64,000 nt of DNA from Bradyrhizobium paxllaeri. GTDB lineage: Bacteria > Pseudomonadota > Alphaproteobacteria > Rhizobiales > Xanthobacteraceae. Position 1 is the first letter of the stretch; each line of letters starts with the position of its first letter. This document shows positions 26,901-36,200 of the stretch, piece by piece. Both the position numbers and the translations under genes were made by a program. The notes under the pieces were generated by a model. That model did no database searches. It saw nothing but the letters and a program-made list of their open reading frames with translations, and was not told the origin of the DNA. The DNA lies in assembly GCF_001693515.2 (NCBI RefSeq), contig NZ_CP042968.1, positions 1,798,001 to 1,862,000 of the forward strand, read 5' to 3'.

Positions 26901-27284
26901 ATGGCTTCGGAAAACAACGGCGCCTTCATTCGCAACATCGCGGAGGTGCCATGGCGCGAATTTCCCAATCATTTCGGCGGTGCGCTGTCAAAGCCGCTTG
27001 TCATGCCGGAGACCGCAGGCTCGCGCCACATCGACTACCGGATCTCGATGTACCAGCCGATGGCGCATGTCGCGCGCCACAAGCATCTGGTGCAGGAGCA
27101 GATCTATCACGTGCTCGAAGGCGAGGGGCTGATGGAGATCGCGGGGAAGAATCACGTGGTGCGCAAGCACGATTTCATCTTCCTGCCGCCTGGCGTCGAG
27201 CATGCGATCTCGAATTCGGGGCTGGTCGATCTGGTGTTTCTGGTGATCACGTCGCCGGTGACGGATGAGGAGAAGGTGGTGTGA
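26901..27284 (+). CDS. Cupin-domain protein
   Basis: A 127-residue single-cupin protein. Motif 1 appears as HVARHKHLVQEQIYHVLEGEG, with His, His and Glu as probable metal ligands, and motif 2 as FLPPGVEHAISN with the later His. Small cupins of this kind are isomerases, dioxygenases or lyases acting on acids and sugars. ATG 26901 has GGAGG six bases upstream; the longer open frame is a shadow of the SDR gene. Last gene of the three-gene operon, followed by a palindromic repeat. Substrate unknown. Confidence 0.85.
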   Translation: MASENNGAFIRNIAEVPWREFPNHFGGALSKPLVMPETAGSRHIDYRISMYQPMAHVARHKHLVQEQIYHVLEGEGLMEIAGKNHVVRKHDFIFLPPGVEHAISNSGLVDLVFLVITSPVTDEEKVV

Positions 27285-27302
27285 GGTCCTGACCGACCCT
27301 TT

Positions 27303-27387
27303 CGTCATGGCCGGGCTTGTCCCGGCCATCCACGTCTTTCCAGCCCAAATAAAGACGTGGATGCCCGGCACGAGGCCGGGCATGACG
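27303..27387. repeat. Palindromic intergenic repeat, family C
   Basis: CGTCATGGCCGGGC... is mirrored by ...GCCGGGCATGACG, with inner arms ATCCACGTCTTT / AAAGACGTGGAT. A second copy lies at 55596-55678. It separates the cupin gene from the convergent EamA transporter and may act as a bidirectional transcription stop. Confidence 0.87.
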
Positions 27388-27407
27388 GTTAGATGCAAGG
27401 CGATCAG

Positions 27408-28286
27408 CTACGCCGTCGCCGACCCCAGCAGCATCACGCCGCCGATCAGCACCGCGCAGCCTGCGACCCGCCAGGCCGTGACCCGCTCGCCGAGGATCAG
27501 CATGCCGAACAGTGCGCCCACCATCATCGACATTTCGCGCGCGGGCGCGACGAGGCTGAGCGGCGCGCCCATTTCGATGGCTGACAGCACGAGGATGTAG
27601 GACAGCGGCGCCAGCGCGCCGACGCCGAGCGCCAGCCACCAATGGCCCTGCATTCGTTTCTTCGCCCCGGGCCAATCTCGCATCACTACCGGCACCAGCA
27701 GGAAGAAGCGCAGCAGATTGGAAAGCCAGTCGAGCACGACCGGGTGAATCCCGAGCACCTTGACGCCGTAGCCGTCGACCACCGTGTAGCTCGCGATCAG
27801 CGACCCCGTCGCGGTGCCCCAGCGCACGCCGTCGAGGCCGCGCGGCTTCCTGAACGCGGAGAGGTCGCCCTGGGTGGTGATGAGGCCGATGCCGGCGACG
27901 ACGGCGAACAGGCCGAGGATGCCTTGCGTGGTCGGCGTCTCCCGCAAAAGGATGAACGCGCCGATCGAGGAGAGCATCGGCCCGGTGCCGCGCGCGACCG
28001 GATAGACCACCGAGAGATCGGCGACCTGGTAGCCGCGCTGCAGGCACAGGCTGTAGGCAAGGTGGATGATCGTGCTGAGCACGATGCAGATGACGACGGG
28101 CCCGTTCCAGGTCAGGTCGTCATAGATCAGAATCCAGATCATCCACGGCAGGTAGACGATGCTGGAGAAGAGGTTCGATGCGAACACGAAGGCCGCGCCG
28201 GCCGCAGCGGCGCGCTTCGCGAGCAAATTCCATGTGGCGTGAATAAAGGCGGCGAGGATAACGAGGGTAAGCGGGACGAGCGACAT
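27408..28286 (-). CDS. EamA-family (DMT) transporter
   Basis: A 292-residue membrane protein with ten predicted helices in two homologous halves, each an EamA domain (first: FIHATWNLLAKRAAAAG; second: LSAIEMGAPLSLVAPAREMS). The family exports amino acids and metabolites. It is convergent with the TPP/SDR/cupin operon and may or may not be related to it. Confidence 0.85.
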   Translation of the reverse strand: MSLVPLTLVILAAFIHATWNLLAKRAAAAGAAFVFASNLFSSIVYLPWMIWILIYDDLTWNGPVVICIVLSTIIHLAYSLCLQRGYQVADLSVVYPVARGTGPMLSSIGAFILLRETPTTQGILGLFAVVAGIGLITTQGDLSAFRKPRGLDGVRWGTATGSLIASYTVVDGYGVKVLGIHPVVLDWLSNLLRFFLLVPVVMRDWPGAKKRMQGHWWLALGVGALAPLSYILVLSAIEMGAPLSLVAPAREMSMMVGALFGMLILGERVTAWRVAGCAVLIGGVMLLGSATA

Positions 28287-28517
28287 GAGACCTCCGTGCC
28301 ATCCGGCGCGAACAAGATCTCGACATCTCCTCCTCTGGGCTTTTGTCCCTCGGGTGCAGCCGCGGCGCTCACCGCGGTTTCCGCAACGCTCGGACCGGCG
28401 ATGGCGGTTTCACCATCCGGAACCCTAGTTGCCACTCAGTCGATGGAACTCCGATATGTCAGGGAATCGGGTGCGGTCAATGCGGAATCTATGCTGCAGG
28501 TGCGCAATGCCGCGCGA

Positions 28518-28742
28518 TCAGGCGGCCAGATCCTGCAACAGCAGCGATGAGCCGCGAATCAGCACCTTGCGTCCCTTCGCCGTGATAATGGGCGCATCGC
28601 CGATCATTACAGCGAGTTCCAGTGCGATCAGGCCGTCGATCGTGTAGCGGCTCATGCGCGGCAATCTTGATGCCGGCGTGCGCAATGCCTTCAAGGCTTC
28701 CCACTGGGACGGCGTCAGGTCGTAGTCGAATTCTTCGTTCAT
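28518..28742 (-). CDS. Small winged-helix-like hypothetical protein
   Basis: A 74-residue product from ATG 28742 (MNEEFDYDLTPSQWEALKAL). The helical start LTPSQWEALKALR and the later ALELAVMIGDAPIITAKGRKVL look like part of a small winged-helix fold with a TxxG-R turn, as in MarR/PadR-like short regulators, but no family can be named. The longer frame to 28847 lacks a ribosome binding site. Confidence 0.6.
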   Translation of the reverse strand: MNEEFDYDLTPSQWEALKALRTPASRLPRMSRYTIDGLIALELAVMIGDAPIITAKGRKVLIRGSSLLLQDLAA

Positions 28743-29056
28743 GGTGCCTCGGCTTCCACAATTCTTGTGGCGTCTCATAGCGAGCGCACGTGAAATTCGT
28801 GCGACCGCAACGAGTCGGTATTTCGACAAGCGACGATGCGCTGTCACATCATCGTGTCATTGGAATTGGTCGATGTTGTCGAATCACGCGGGGGGCCAAA
28901 AAACAAAAACGCAGGCACAGGTCGCGTGAGCAGGGCCGGCAAAAAGGCCGCCCGATCGCCGCAACCCTTAGGAGAAGGTTACTAACGAAAGGTAAACAGC
29001 GAGGCTGGTTGAAATACTGTGATTCAACTCACAGCGCGAGGAACAGCGCGGCAGCC
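28743..29056. other. Gap without a supported gene
   Basis: About 310 bases upstream of the small winged-helix-like gene. I see A-rich stretches near 28907 and 28990 but no ORF with a start signal and no repeat; it probably holds that gene's promoter. Confidence 0.4.
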
Positions 29057-29140
29057 GTAGGGTGGGCAAAGCGAAGCGTGCCCACCATCTTTTGCGAGCA
29101 GAGAATGGTGGGCACGGCGCTGTGCGCCTTTGCCCACCCC
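29057..29140. repeat. Palindromic intergenic repeat, family B
   Basis: GTAGGGTGGGCAAAGCG at the left is mirrored by CGCCTTTGCCCACCC at the right, with inner arms GTGCCCACCAT / ATGGTGGGCAC. A second copy lies at 37284-37404. It lies next to the IS110-family element. Confidence 0.87.
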
Positions 29141-29486
29141 TCATATGAGGCGTTTTGAGTCAAGCATCCCGGCGGGGCTTGGATGTGATTTTTACGTTCG
29201 GTGGAGCGGCGGCGCGCGGAGCCATGCGTAGCGCAGCGTGCCGCCGCGGTCGGTGCGCTCTGGGACTGGCTTCCGGCGATTTATGCAGTTGCTCACTGCA
29301 TCACCTCATATCCGGTCGGACCGCTGTGATCCGCACCCACATTCCGCATGCATGCGGCGAGGAAGCCACGAGGATGAGACCCATCTACGAAACAGCCTGT
29401 TTGCTGGCCCAAGGGTGGCACGGTCACCATCCATCCCGCGCTGACCGCGGCAGATGCCGCGACGCTGACGCGTTCGTTGAAAGTGT
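29141..29486 (-). ncRNA. Hairpin-rich non-coding flank of the IS110-family element (possible guide-RNA locus)
   Basis: About 345 bases downstream of the transposase gene with no credible ORF but several perfect short hairpins: 29283-29301 (six-base stem), 29344-29357 (14-base palindrome) and 29446-29461 (seven-base stem, two-base loop). IS110-family elements are known to encode a structured RNA in a non-coding end that pairs with target and donor DNA. In the IS1111-type branch that end is downstream of the transposase. Transcription and boundaries here are inference. Confidence 0.3.
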
Positions 29487-30726
29487 TTAGATCTTTACGG
29501 CCTTGAGCACCGCGCCTTCCGGCACGAGACCGGTCGTGAGGTAGCGCCACAGCGCCACCATCAGCTTGCGCGCCAGGGCGACGATGGCGACGCGCTTGAT
29601 GCGCTTGCCGGCATCGAGCGTGCGCTTGCGGTACTCCAGGGTCAGCTTGCTGTCCGGCTGATGCCGCAGCCACAGCCAGGCCAGTTCGATCGCGGCACAG
29701 CGGGCGCGCGGATTGCCCGCCTTGCTGATGCCCTGGTCGCGGTCGATGCCGCCGCTCCGCCACGGACTGGGCGTCAGCCCGAAATAGCTCCCGACCTCGC
29801 GGCGATTGCGGAAGTCCTTGTAGAACACCTCGCTGGTCAGCGTCGTCGCGAACGCCGGGCCGAGACATTTGAGCCGGCGCAGCAGTTCGCTGCGCCGGGT
29901 CATCTCGGCTTCCGCAGGGGATGGCTCCGCTGCGGCCGCCTCCTGCGCGAGCACGTCGAGCCGATCGCGCACCAGCATCAGCCGCGCGTGCTCGTGTCGG
30001 ATCTCGCTCAGCATCCGCGGCGGCACCGCCTGGCCTTGCCAATCCCGCTGCGCCGCCAGCCAGCTCAGCCAGTCGCGCCGCCGCGGGTTCCCGACCGCCA
30101 TGCCCAGCAGGCGCAGCAGTGCCTTGATCCGGTTGGTGTGCGCGGTTTGCTCCTTGATCAGCCGGTCGCGCTCGCGGCTGCCGCGGCGCGCGTCCTCCTG
30201 TTCGGCTGCAGGCACCCGGACGATCCGCACCACCCGCGGCTCGCCGCGCAGATACGCCATCAGCGTGCGCAGCATCCGCTCGCCATCGATCCGGTCGGTC
30301 TTCACCCGCCGCGCCCGCTGGTCCACCGCAATGCTGGCGGGATCAAACACGTAGTTCGTGATGCCGGCCGCCAGCAGCAGCCGGTGCAGCCAGAACCCGT
30401 CGTAGCCCGCCTCGTAGCAGCTCGCCACCGCCGGAACGCCTCCCAGCGCTCGAGCCGCCCGCTCCCGAACCCGACCCACCAACGCCAACAGCTCGGCATG
30501 ATCGCCACCCTCCAGCTTGTGGTGCGATATCTTGTCCTTGTCCGGGCTGTGCAGCGCGACCCGCCAGCTCCGCTGGCTCAGTTCGATTGCAACGAAAATT
30601 GTGCCAATATGGCCGGCGGTGGGCGCGGCTACGGTGGATGCTTGCATCTGACTCTCCGAGGGGTTCGAGTGTGGAAACCCAAACCTTATCGGAAAGGCCA
30701 CGCTCACCGCCTCATGGAATCTACGA
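29160..30726 (-). mobile_element. IS110-family insertion sequence (ends approximate)
   Basis: The element contains one transposase gene and about 330 bases of non-coding sequence on its downstream side. On the other side only 79 bases separate the transposase start from the stop codon of an intact SDR gene, so the right end lies between 30648 and 30726. The left end is somewhere after the palindromic repeat that ends at 29140. No terminal inverted repeats or target duplication were found, as expected for this family. Both end coordinates are estimates. Confidence 0.6.
29487..30647 (-). CDS. IS110-family transposase
   Basis: A 386-residue DEDD-type recombinase. The N-terminal RuvC-like domain has FVAIELSQRSW (Glu where most members have the first Asp), SCYEAGYDGFWLHR and RRVKTDRIDGERML. 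The C-terminal Transposase_20 domain has LKCLGPAFATTLTSEVF and GLTPSPWRSGG...GISKAGNPRAR with the conserved serines. Full length and without frameshift, so possibly active. ATG 30647 has GGAG six bases upstream; the frame is open to 30707. Confidence 0.92.
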   Translation of the reverse strand: MQASTVAAPTAGHIGTIFVAIELSQRSWRVALHSPDKDKISHHKLEGGDHAELLALVGRVRERAARALGGVPAVASCYEAGYDGFWLHRLLLAAGITNYVFDPASIAVDQRARRVKTDRIDGERMLRTLMAYLRGEPRVVRIVRVPAAEQEDARRGSRERDRLIKEQTAHTNRIKALLRLLGMAVGNPRRRDWLSWLAAQRDWQGQAVPPRMLSEIRHEHARLMLVRDRLDVLAQEAAAAEPSPAEAEMTRRSELLRRLKCLGPAFATTLTSEVFYKDFRNRREVGSYFGLTPSPWRSGGIDRDQGISKAGNPRARCAAIELAWLWLRHQPDSKLTLEYRKRTLDAGKRIKRVAIVALARKLMVALWRYLTTGLVPEGAVLKAVKI

Positions 30727-31527
30727 TTACCCCCGCCGTACGCTCGCGCCGCCGTCGACCGGCAGCGTCACGCCGGTAATAAAACTCGCTTCATCCGACG
30801 CAAGGAACAGCGCGGCGTTGGCGACGTCCCAGCCGGTGCCCATCTTCTGCCGCAGCGGAACCTTGCTGTCGCGCTCGGCCTCGACTTCGGCGCGGCTCTT
30901 TCCCCACTCGCGGGCGCGGGTGTCGACTGCCATCGGTGTGTTCATCAGGCCGGGCAGGATGACGTTGGCGCGGATGCCGTACTGCGCGTTCTGGTAGGCG
31001 AGTTGTTCGGTGAAGGCGATCATCGCTGACTTGGTCGCCTTGTATGCCACATACGGGTAGGTGGTGATCGCGGCCATCGAGGAGATGTTGATGATCGCGC
31101 CGCTCTTTTGCTGGCGCATGATCGGGATCACGTGCCTGGCGGCCCACACGCAGCTCTTCAGATTGATCGCGACGCAGCGGTCGAACGCTTCCTCTGAAAT
31201 CTCGAGCAGTTCCGCGTCGCCGCCGGACAGGCTGACGCCGACATTATTATGCAGGATGTCGACGCGACCCCAGCGTGCTTTCGCATCCTCTACCATCGCC
31301 TTGAGCTCGGCATTTTTGGTGACGTCGGCCTTGAACGCTGCCGCGGTGCCGCCATTCGCGGCAATCAGATCGACGGTTTCCTGCGCCGATTCCAGATGGT
31401 GATCGACACACAGCACCCTGGCGCCTTCGCGCGCAAAGGTCAGCGCGGTGGCGCGGCCGTTGCCGATGCCTTCGCCGGGGCTCTGGCCGGCGCCGACGAC
31501 GATGGCGACACGATCTTTCAGACGCAT
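30727..31527 (-). CDS. Short-chain dehydrogenase/reductase
   Basis: A 266-residue classical SDR with complete motifs: VGAGQSPGEGIGNGRATAL for the cofactor, ILHNNVGV for the NNAG region, catalytic Ser in IINISSMAA, Tyr-x-x-x-Lys in YVAYKATKSAM and the PG block VILPGLMNTPM. It ends with the common VTLPVDGGASVRRG. It starts directly after the CMD-family gene with no gap and so is the last gene of that operon. Substrate unknown; probably a hydroxy or hydroxyacyl compound. Confidence 0.9.
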   Translation of the reverse strand: MRLKDRVAIVVGAGQSPGEGIGNGRATALTFAREGARVLCVDHHLESAQETVDLIAANGGTAAAFKADVTKNAELKAMVEDAKARWGRVDILHNNVGVSLSGGDAELLEISEEAFDRCVAINLKSCVWAARHVIPIMRQQKSGAIINISSMAAITTYPYVAYKATKSAMIAFTEQLAYQNAQYGIRANVILPGLMNTPMAVDTRAREWGKSRAEVEAERDSKVPLRQKMGTGWDVANAALFLASDEASFITGVTLPVDGGASVRRG

Positions 31528-32082
31528 TCATTCCGCTCCCGGGATCGGGTACTGTTGCAGTACCTCTTTGTAATAGGGTTCGTTGTCGATCTTCATCGTC
31601 GCCAGCACGCGCACCACCGCGCAATAGAAGGCGATGGTGAGCACGAGGTCGACCATCTCCTCATCGGAAAGCTCTCGCTTGATCTCGGCGAAGGTCGCCT
31701 CCGACATTGCCAGTTCCCGCACCATCTCGCGGGTGCCGCGCAATATTACCTTCGCCAGCGGCTCGAGCTTCGAGGGCTTGCCCTCGGTCTCGGCCATTAG
31801 TGCGGCGATATCGTCATCGGTGACGCCGAATTCCCTGCCGATCTTCACGTGGTGGGTGAACTCGTATTCCGATTTCTCCATCCAGCCGACCTGCAGGATC
31901 GCAAGTTCACGCAGGCGCGGATCGAGCTTGCTCTTGAAGCGGATATGATTGCCGACGCCGTTGAAGGCGCGGGCCATGTCGGGCGAGTTCACCAGGAGCT
32001 TGTGCAGATTGGTGTTGCGCATGAGCATGTCGCGGTATTCGGGGGCGACCTGGTCAGCTTCGAGATAGGGCAGGCGGGCCAT
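31528..32082 (-). CDS. Carboxymuconolactone decarboxylase (CMD/AhpD)-family protein
   Basis: A 184-residue helical protein of the CMD family (LRELAILQVGWMEKSEYEFTHH at about 31920-31860). The AhpD-type Cys-x-x-Cys is absent: the equivalent segment reads KSEYEFTHHV, so it is not a peroxidase partner and is closer to the decarboxylase-like members of unknown substrate. Between a MaoC-like protein and an SDR, it probably takes part in breakdown of a ring or acyl compound. Confidence 0.85.
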   Translation of the reverse strand: MARLPYLEADQVAPEYRDMLMRNTNLHKLLVNSPDMARAFNGVGNHIRFKSKLDPRLRELAILQVGWMEKSEYEFTHHVKIGREFGVTDDDIAALMAETEGKPSKLEPLAKVILRGTREMVRELAMSEATFAEIKRELSDEEMVDLVLTIAFYCAVVRVLATMKIDNEPYYKEVLQQYPIPGAE

Positions 32083-32122
32083 TTTATTGTTGTCCTTGTT
32101 GGCGATAGCGGATGGCGCTCAC

Positions 32123-33064
32123 CTAGCCGTACAGCGCTTTGTGCTCCTGCTCATACTTCGCGTAGGAGTCCTTGATGCTCGCCATGTTCAGCAACATGGT
32201 TGCAACCGGTTTTTCATCTGCCGCGAATACGGTCGTGCGCATCCACACGCTTTCGGTGCGGCGGCTGCCGCTGAGCGCGACCACCTCGCGTTCGGCGAAA
32301 TAGTTCTCGCCGACGAAGAGCGGACCGCGCAGCAGGCGGATTTCCTGATCGGCGAACAGGCCGACCGCGGGCCCGCGCACCGGCAGGCGGTCCTCGCGGG
32401 CGCGGTATTGAAACAGCACGCTCAGCATCTCGAACGGAATAATCGCCCGGCCCCAGGGATTGAGCTCCTGCGAATAATACGCTGAAGGTTCGGTGATGGC
32501 CTTGAGCTTGTCGGCGAGCGAAAACGGATAGAGATCGCCCATGTGCTGGTCGAAATCCATTTTCACGGTCTGCCGTCCCGTCTTCATGCCGACCTTGAGA
32601 TCGGCGAGGATGACGGGGTCGGCGAGCGGCTTCAACTCGCCGAGCCGCCGCGAAAGCGCCGTCTCCGCGACGTCACCGACGGAAGCGGTGCCGCGCAGGA
32701 TCTCGGTGCCGTCGCGCTTGGTCATGCCGATCGCGCAAATGGTCTGGCCGGGCTTCGGTCTCTCGATATTGGCCTGCACCTCCTCGCCCTCGAAGGCGGG
32801 GTTGCGGTAATGCGCGGACAGGCATCCGGTTTCGAACCAGGCCTGGCCCCAGATCCGCTCGCACAGCGGCGCGAACTGGCTGAAATGGGTCGGGCCCTCG
32901 ATGGTGCCGCCCTGAAACCCGAGCTTTTGCGCGGTGGCATCGTCGTGGATCGAGGCGTGGGAATCGTAGACCTGCGCGTGGAGCATCTGTTTGGGGCTGC
33001 GCCACGGCCCCACCAGCAGATCGCCGCTTTCCAATAACTCGGTTCTGAACGCCGGTTCTGTCAT
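32123..33064 (-). CDS. MaoC-like hot-dog-fold protein
   Basis: A 313-residue protein with what look like two hot-dog domains. The first (residues about 20-130) has VYDSHASIHDDATAQKLGFQGGTIEGPTH near 32970-32900, the layout of MaoC-like hydratases and dehydratases, and AHYRNPAFEGEEV. The second half (RGPAVGLFADQEIRLLRGPLFVGENY) fits the same fold. It should act on an acyl thioester or similar. First gene of the MaoC-CMD-SDR operon, divergent from the indolepyruvate oxidoreductase gene across 189 bases. Exact reaction unknown. Confidence 0.72.
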   Translation of the reverse strand: MTEPAFRTELLESGDLLVGPWRSPKQMLHAQVYDSHASIHDDATAQKLGFQGGTIEGPTHFSQFAPLCERIWGQAWFETGCLSAHYRNPAFEGEEVQANIERPKPGQTICAIGMTKRDGTEILRGTASVGDVAETALSRRLGELKPLADPVILADLKVGMKTGRQTVKMDFDQHMGDLYPFSLADKLKAITEPSAYYSQELNPWGRAIIPFEMLSVLFQYRAREDRLPVRGPAVGLFADQEIRLLRGPLFVGENYFAEREVVALSGSRRTESVWMRTTVFAADEKPVATMLLNMASIKDSYAKYEQEHKALYG

Positions 33065-33253
33065 CCTTGGTGTCTCCCTCTACGCCCAAGCGTTTCAAAG
33101 AAGGCGAGGTCTCGCAAGGGGCGAGCCGATCCACAGGGCAGGCCGAGATATGTCCTGCGGCCATGAATTCACGCTGGGCACGCATAGCAAAACCGGTGCA
33201 TTCTGTTCGCAATTAGACCGGTTCAAATCACCGGCGCGACGGGGAGCGGACGA

Positions 33254-36200
33254 ATGGCGTTGATGGAAGTGGGGCTGGACGACAAGTACCGGCTGGATGC
33301 GAAGCGAATCTTCCTCTCCGGTACGCAGGCGCTGGTCCGGCTACCGATGTTGCAGCGCGAACGCGACCGCGCAGCAGGACTCAACACCGCCGGTTTCATA
33401 TCAGGCTACCGTGGCTCGCCGCTCGGCATGTACGATCACGCGCTGTGGCGCGCCAAAAGCTTCCTCAAGCAGCATGACATCGAGTTCGCGCCCGGCCTCA
33501 ACGAGGATCTCGCCGCGACCGCCGTGTGGGGCAGCCAGCAGGTCGGCATGTTCCCCGGCGCCAAGGTCGATGGCGTGTTCGGTATCTGGTATGGCAAGGG
33601 GCCCGGCGTCGACCGCTCGGTCGATGCGCTCAAGCATGCCAACTCGGCGGGCACGTCGAAGGATGGCGGCGTGATTGCGCTGGCCGGCGACGACCATGGC
33701 TGCCAGTCCTCGACGCTGGCGCATCAGAGCGAGCAGGTGTTCGCCGCGGCGCTGATGCCGGTGGTCAATCCCGCAACGCTGCAGGATTATCTCGATCTCG
33801 GCATTCTGGGCTTTGCGCTGTCGCGCTACTCCGGCTGCTGGGTCGGCTTCAAGGCGATCTCGGAGACGGTCGAAAGCTCGGCCTCGATCGTCAGCGATCC
33901 CGACCGGATCAGGATCATCACGCCGGATGATTTCGAGATGCCGCCCGGCGGTCTCTCGATCCGCTGGCCGGATGCGCCGATGGAGCAGGAGCGGCGGCTG
34001 CACGGCCCGAAGATGCAGGCGGTCGCGGCATTCGCGCGCGTCAACCACTTCGACCGGATCGTGCTGGACTCCAAGCCGGCGCGGCTCGGCATCATGGCGA
34101 CCGGCAAGGCCTATCTCGATCTGCGTCAGGCGCTGGCCGATCTCGGCATTACCGATGCGGAAGCGCAGGCGCTGGGATTGCGCATCTACAAGGTCGCGTT
34201 GACCTGGCCGCTGGAGGAAACCGGCGCGCGCGCCTTTGCTGAAGGCTTGCAGGACGTGCTTGTCGTCGAGGAGAAGCGCGGCTTCATCGAGGACCAGCTT
34301 CTTCGCATTCTTTATAACGTCGACGCGTCGAAGCGGCCTTCGGTGGTCGGCAAGCGCGACGAAGCCGGCGCCATGCTGCTGCCGAGCGAGGGCGAGTTGA
34401 CGCCGACCATGGTGGCGGCGGCCGTGGTCGCGCGGTTGCGCCGGCTTGGCCATCGCAGCCCGGCGCTGGAGCAGCGCCTCGCCAAACTCGAAGCCTTCGA
34501 CCGGCCGGGGGAGGGCACAGGCGCAGCAAAACTGCAGCGCACGCCGTATTTCTGCTCGGGCTGCCCGCACAACACGTCGACCAAGATTCCCGAGGGCAGC
34601 CGTGCGATGGCCGGCATCGGCTGTCACGGCATGGCGCTGTCGGTGCCGAACCGCCGGACGCAGACGATCTCGCATATGGGGGCGGAGGGCGTCACCTGGA
34701 TCGGGCAGGCGCCGTTCACCGATGAGCCGCACGTCTTCCAGAACCTGGGCGACGGCACCTACACCCATTCCGGCCTGCTGGCGATCCGCGCGGCGGCCGC
34801 CTCCGGCGTCAACATCACCTACAAGATTCTTTATAATGACGCGGTGGCGATGACCGGCGGCCAGCCGGCCGAAGGCGGGCTGACGGTTTCGCAGATTGCG
34901 CATCAGGTGTCGGCTGAGGGCGCCAAGCGGCTCGTCATCGTCTCCGACGATCCCGAGAAATATCCCAGCAATTACTTCCCGTCAGGCGCGACTGTTCATC
35001 ACCGCCGCGAACTCGACGCGGTGCAAAGGGAGCTGCGCGAGGTCAAGGGTCTCACCGTCCTGATCTATGACCAGACCTGCGCTGCGGAAAAGCGCCGCCG
35101 CCGCAAGCGTGGGCTTTATCCGGACCCGCCGAAGCGTATCTTCATCAATGAGCGCGTCTGCGAGGGCTGCGGCGACTGCTCGTCCGTCTCCAACTGCGTC
35201 TCGGTGCAGCCGCTGGAAACCGAATTCGGCCGCAAGCGGCGGATCGACCAGTCGAACTGCAACAAGGATTTTTCCTGCATCGAGGGCTTTTGCCCGAGCT
35301 TCGTCACCGTGCATGGCGGCAAGCTGCGCAAGGCGGACCGCACCGCGGCCGATCCGTCGGCGCTGTTTGCCGATCTGCCGACGCCCGCCCCGCTGGCGCT
35401 CGCCGGTCCCTACAACATCCTGGTTACCGGTATTGGCGGCACCGGCGTCATTACCATCGGCGCGCTGCTCGGCATGGCCGCCCATGTCGAGGGCATGGCG
35501 TGTTCGACGCTCGACTTCACGGGTCTGTCGCAGAAGAACGGCGCGGTCATGAGTCACGTCCGCATTGCGCCCACGGCGGACGACCTCTCGACCGTCCGCA
35601 TCGCCCCCGGTAACGCCAATCTCATTCTCGGCTGCGACATCGTCGTCGCCACTAGCGTTCCTTCGCTGAGCCGGGCCGAGCGCGGCGTCACGCGGGCGAT
35701 CGTCAATGCCGATCTCTTGCCGACGGCGAGCTTCGTCATCAACCCCGACATCGATTTCGAGGCGGGGACGATGCGGGAGTCGCTCAACGAGGCGGTCAGC
35801 GCCTCCGATCTCGACATTCTCGATGCGACGGGACTGGCGACCGCGCTGATGGGCGACAGCATCGCCACCAACGCCTTCATGCTCGGCTTTGCGTTCCAGC
35901 GCGGCGCGATCCCGCTGTCGCTGGAGGCGATCATGAAGGCGATTGACCTGAACGGCGCGGCGATCGAGATGAACAAGCTGGCGTTCTCGTGGGGCCGGCT
36001 CGCCGCCCATGATCTCCAGCGCGTCGTCAGCGCGGCGCGCTTCAAGAGTTCGGGCGCGGCGCCGGTGAAGCGGACGCTTGAGGAGAGCATCGCCTTCCGC
36101 GCCAAATTCCTGACGGACTACCAGGACGAGGCCTATTCGAAACGCTACCTCGCCGAGGTCGAGCGCGTCCATGCCGCGGAAGCCAAGGGCTCGCCCGGAT

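Noticed and set aside
29160..30726. Terminal inverted repeats or target duplication around the IS element
   Set aside because: None could be found by eye; IS110-family elements usually have none, so absence is uninformative.
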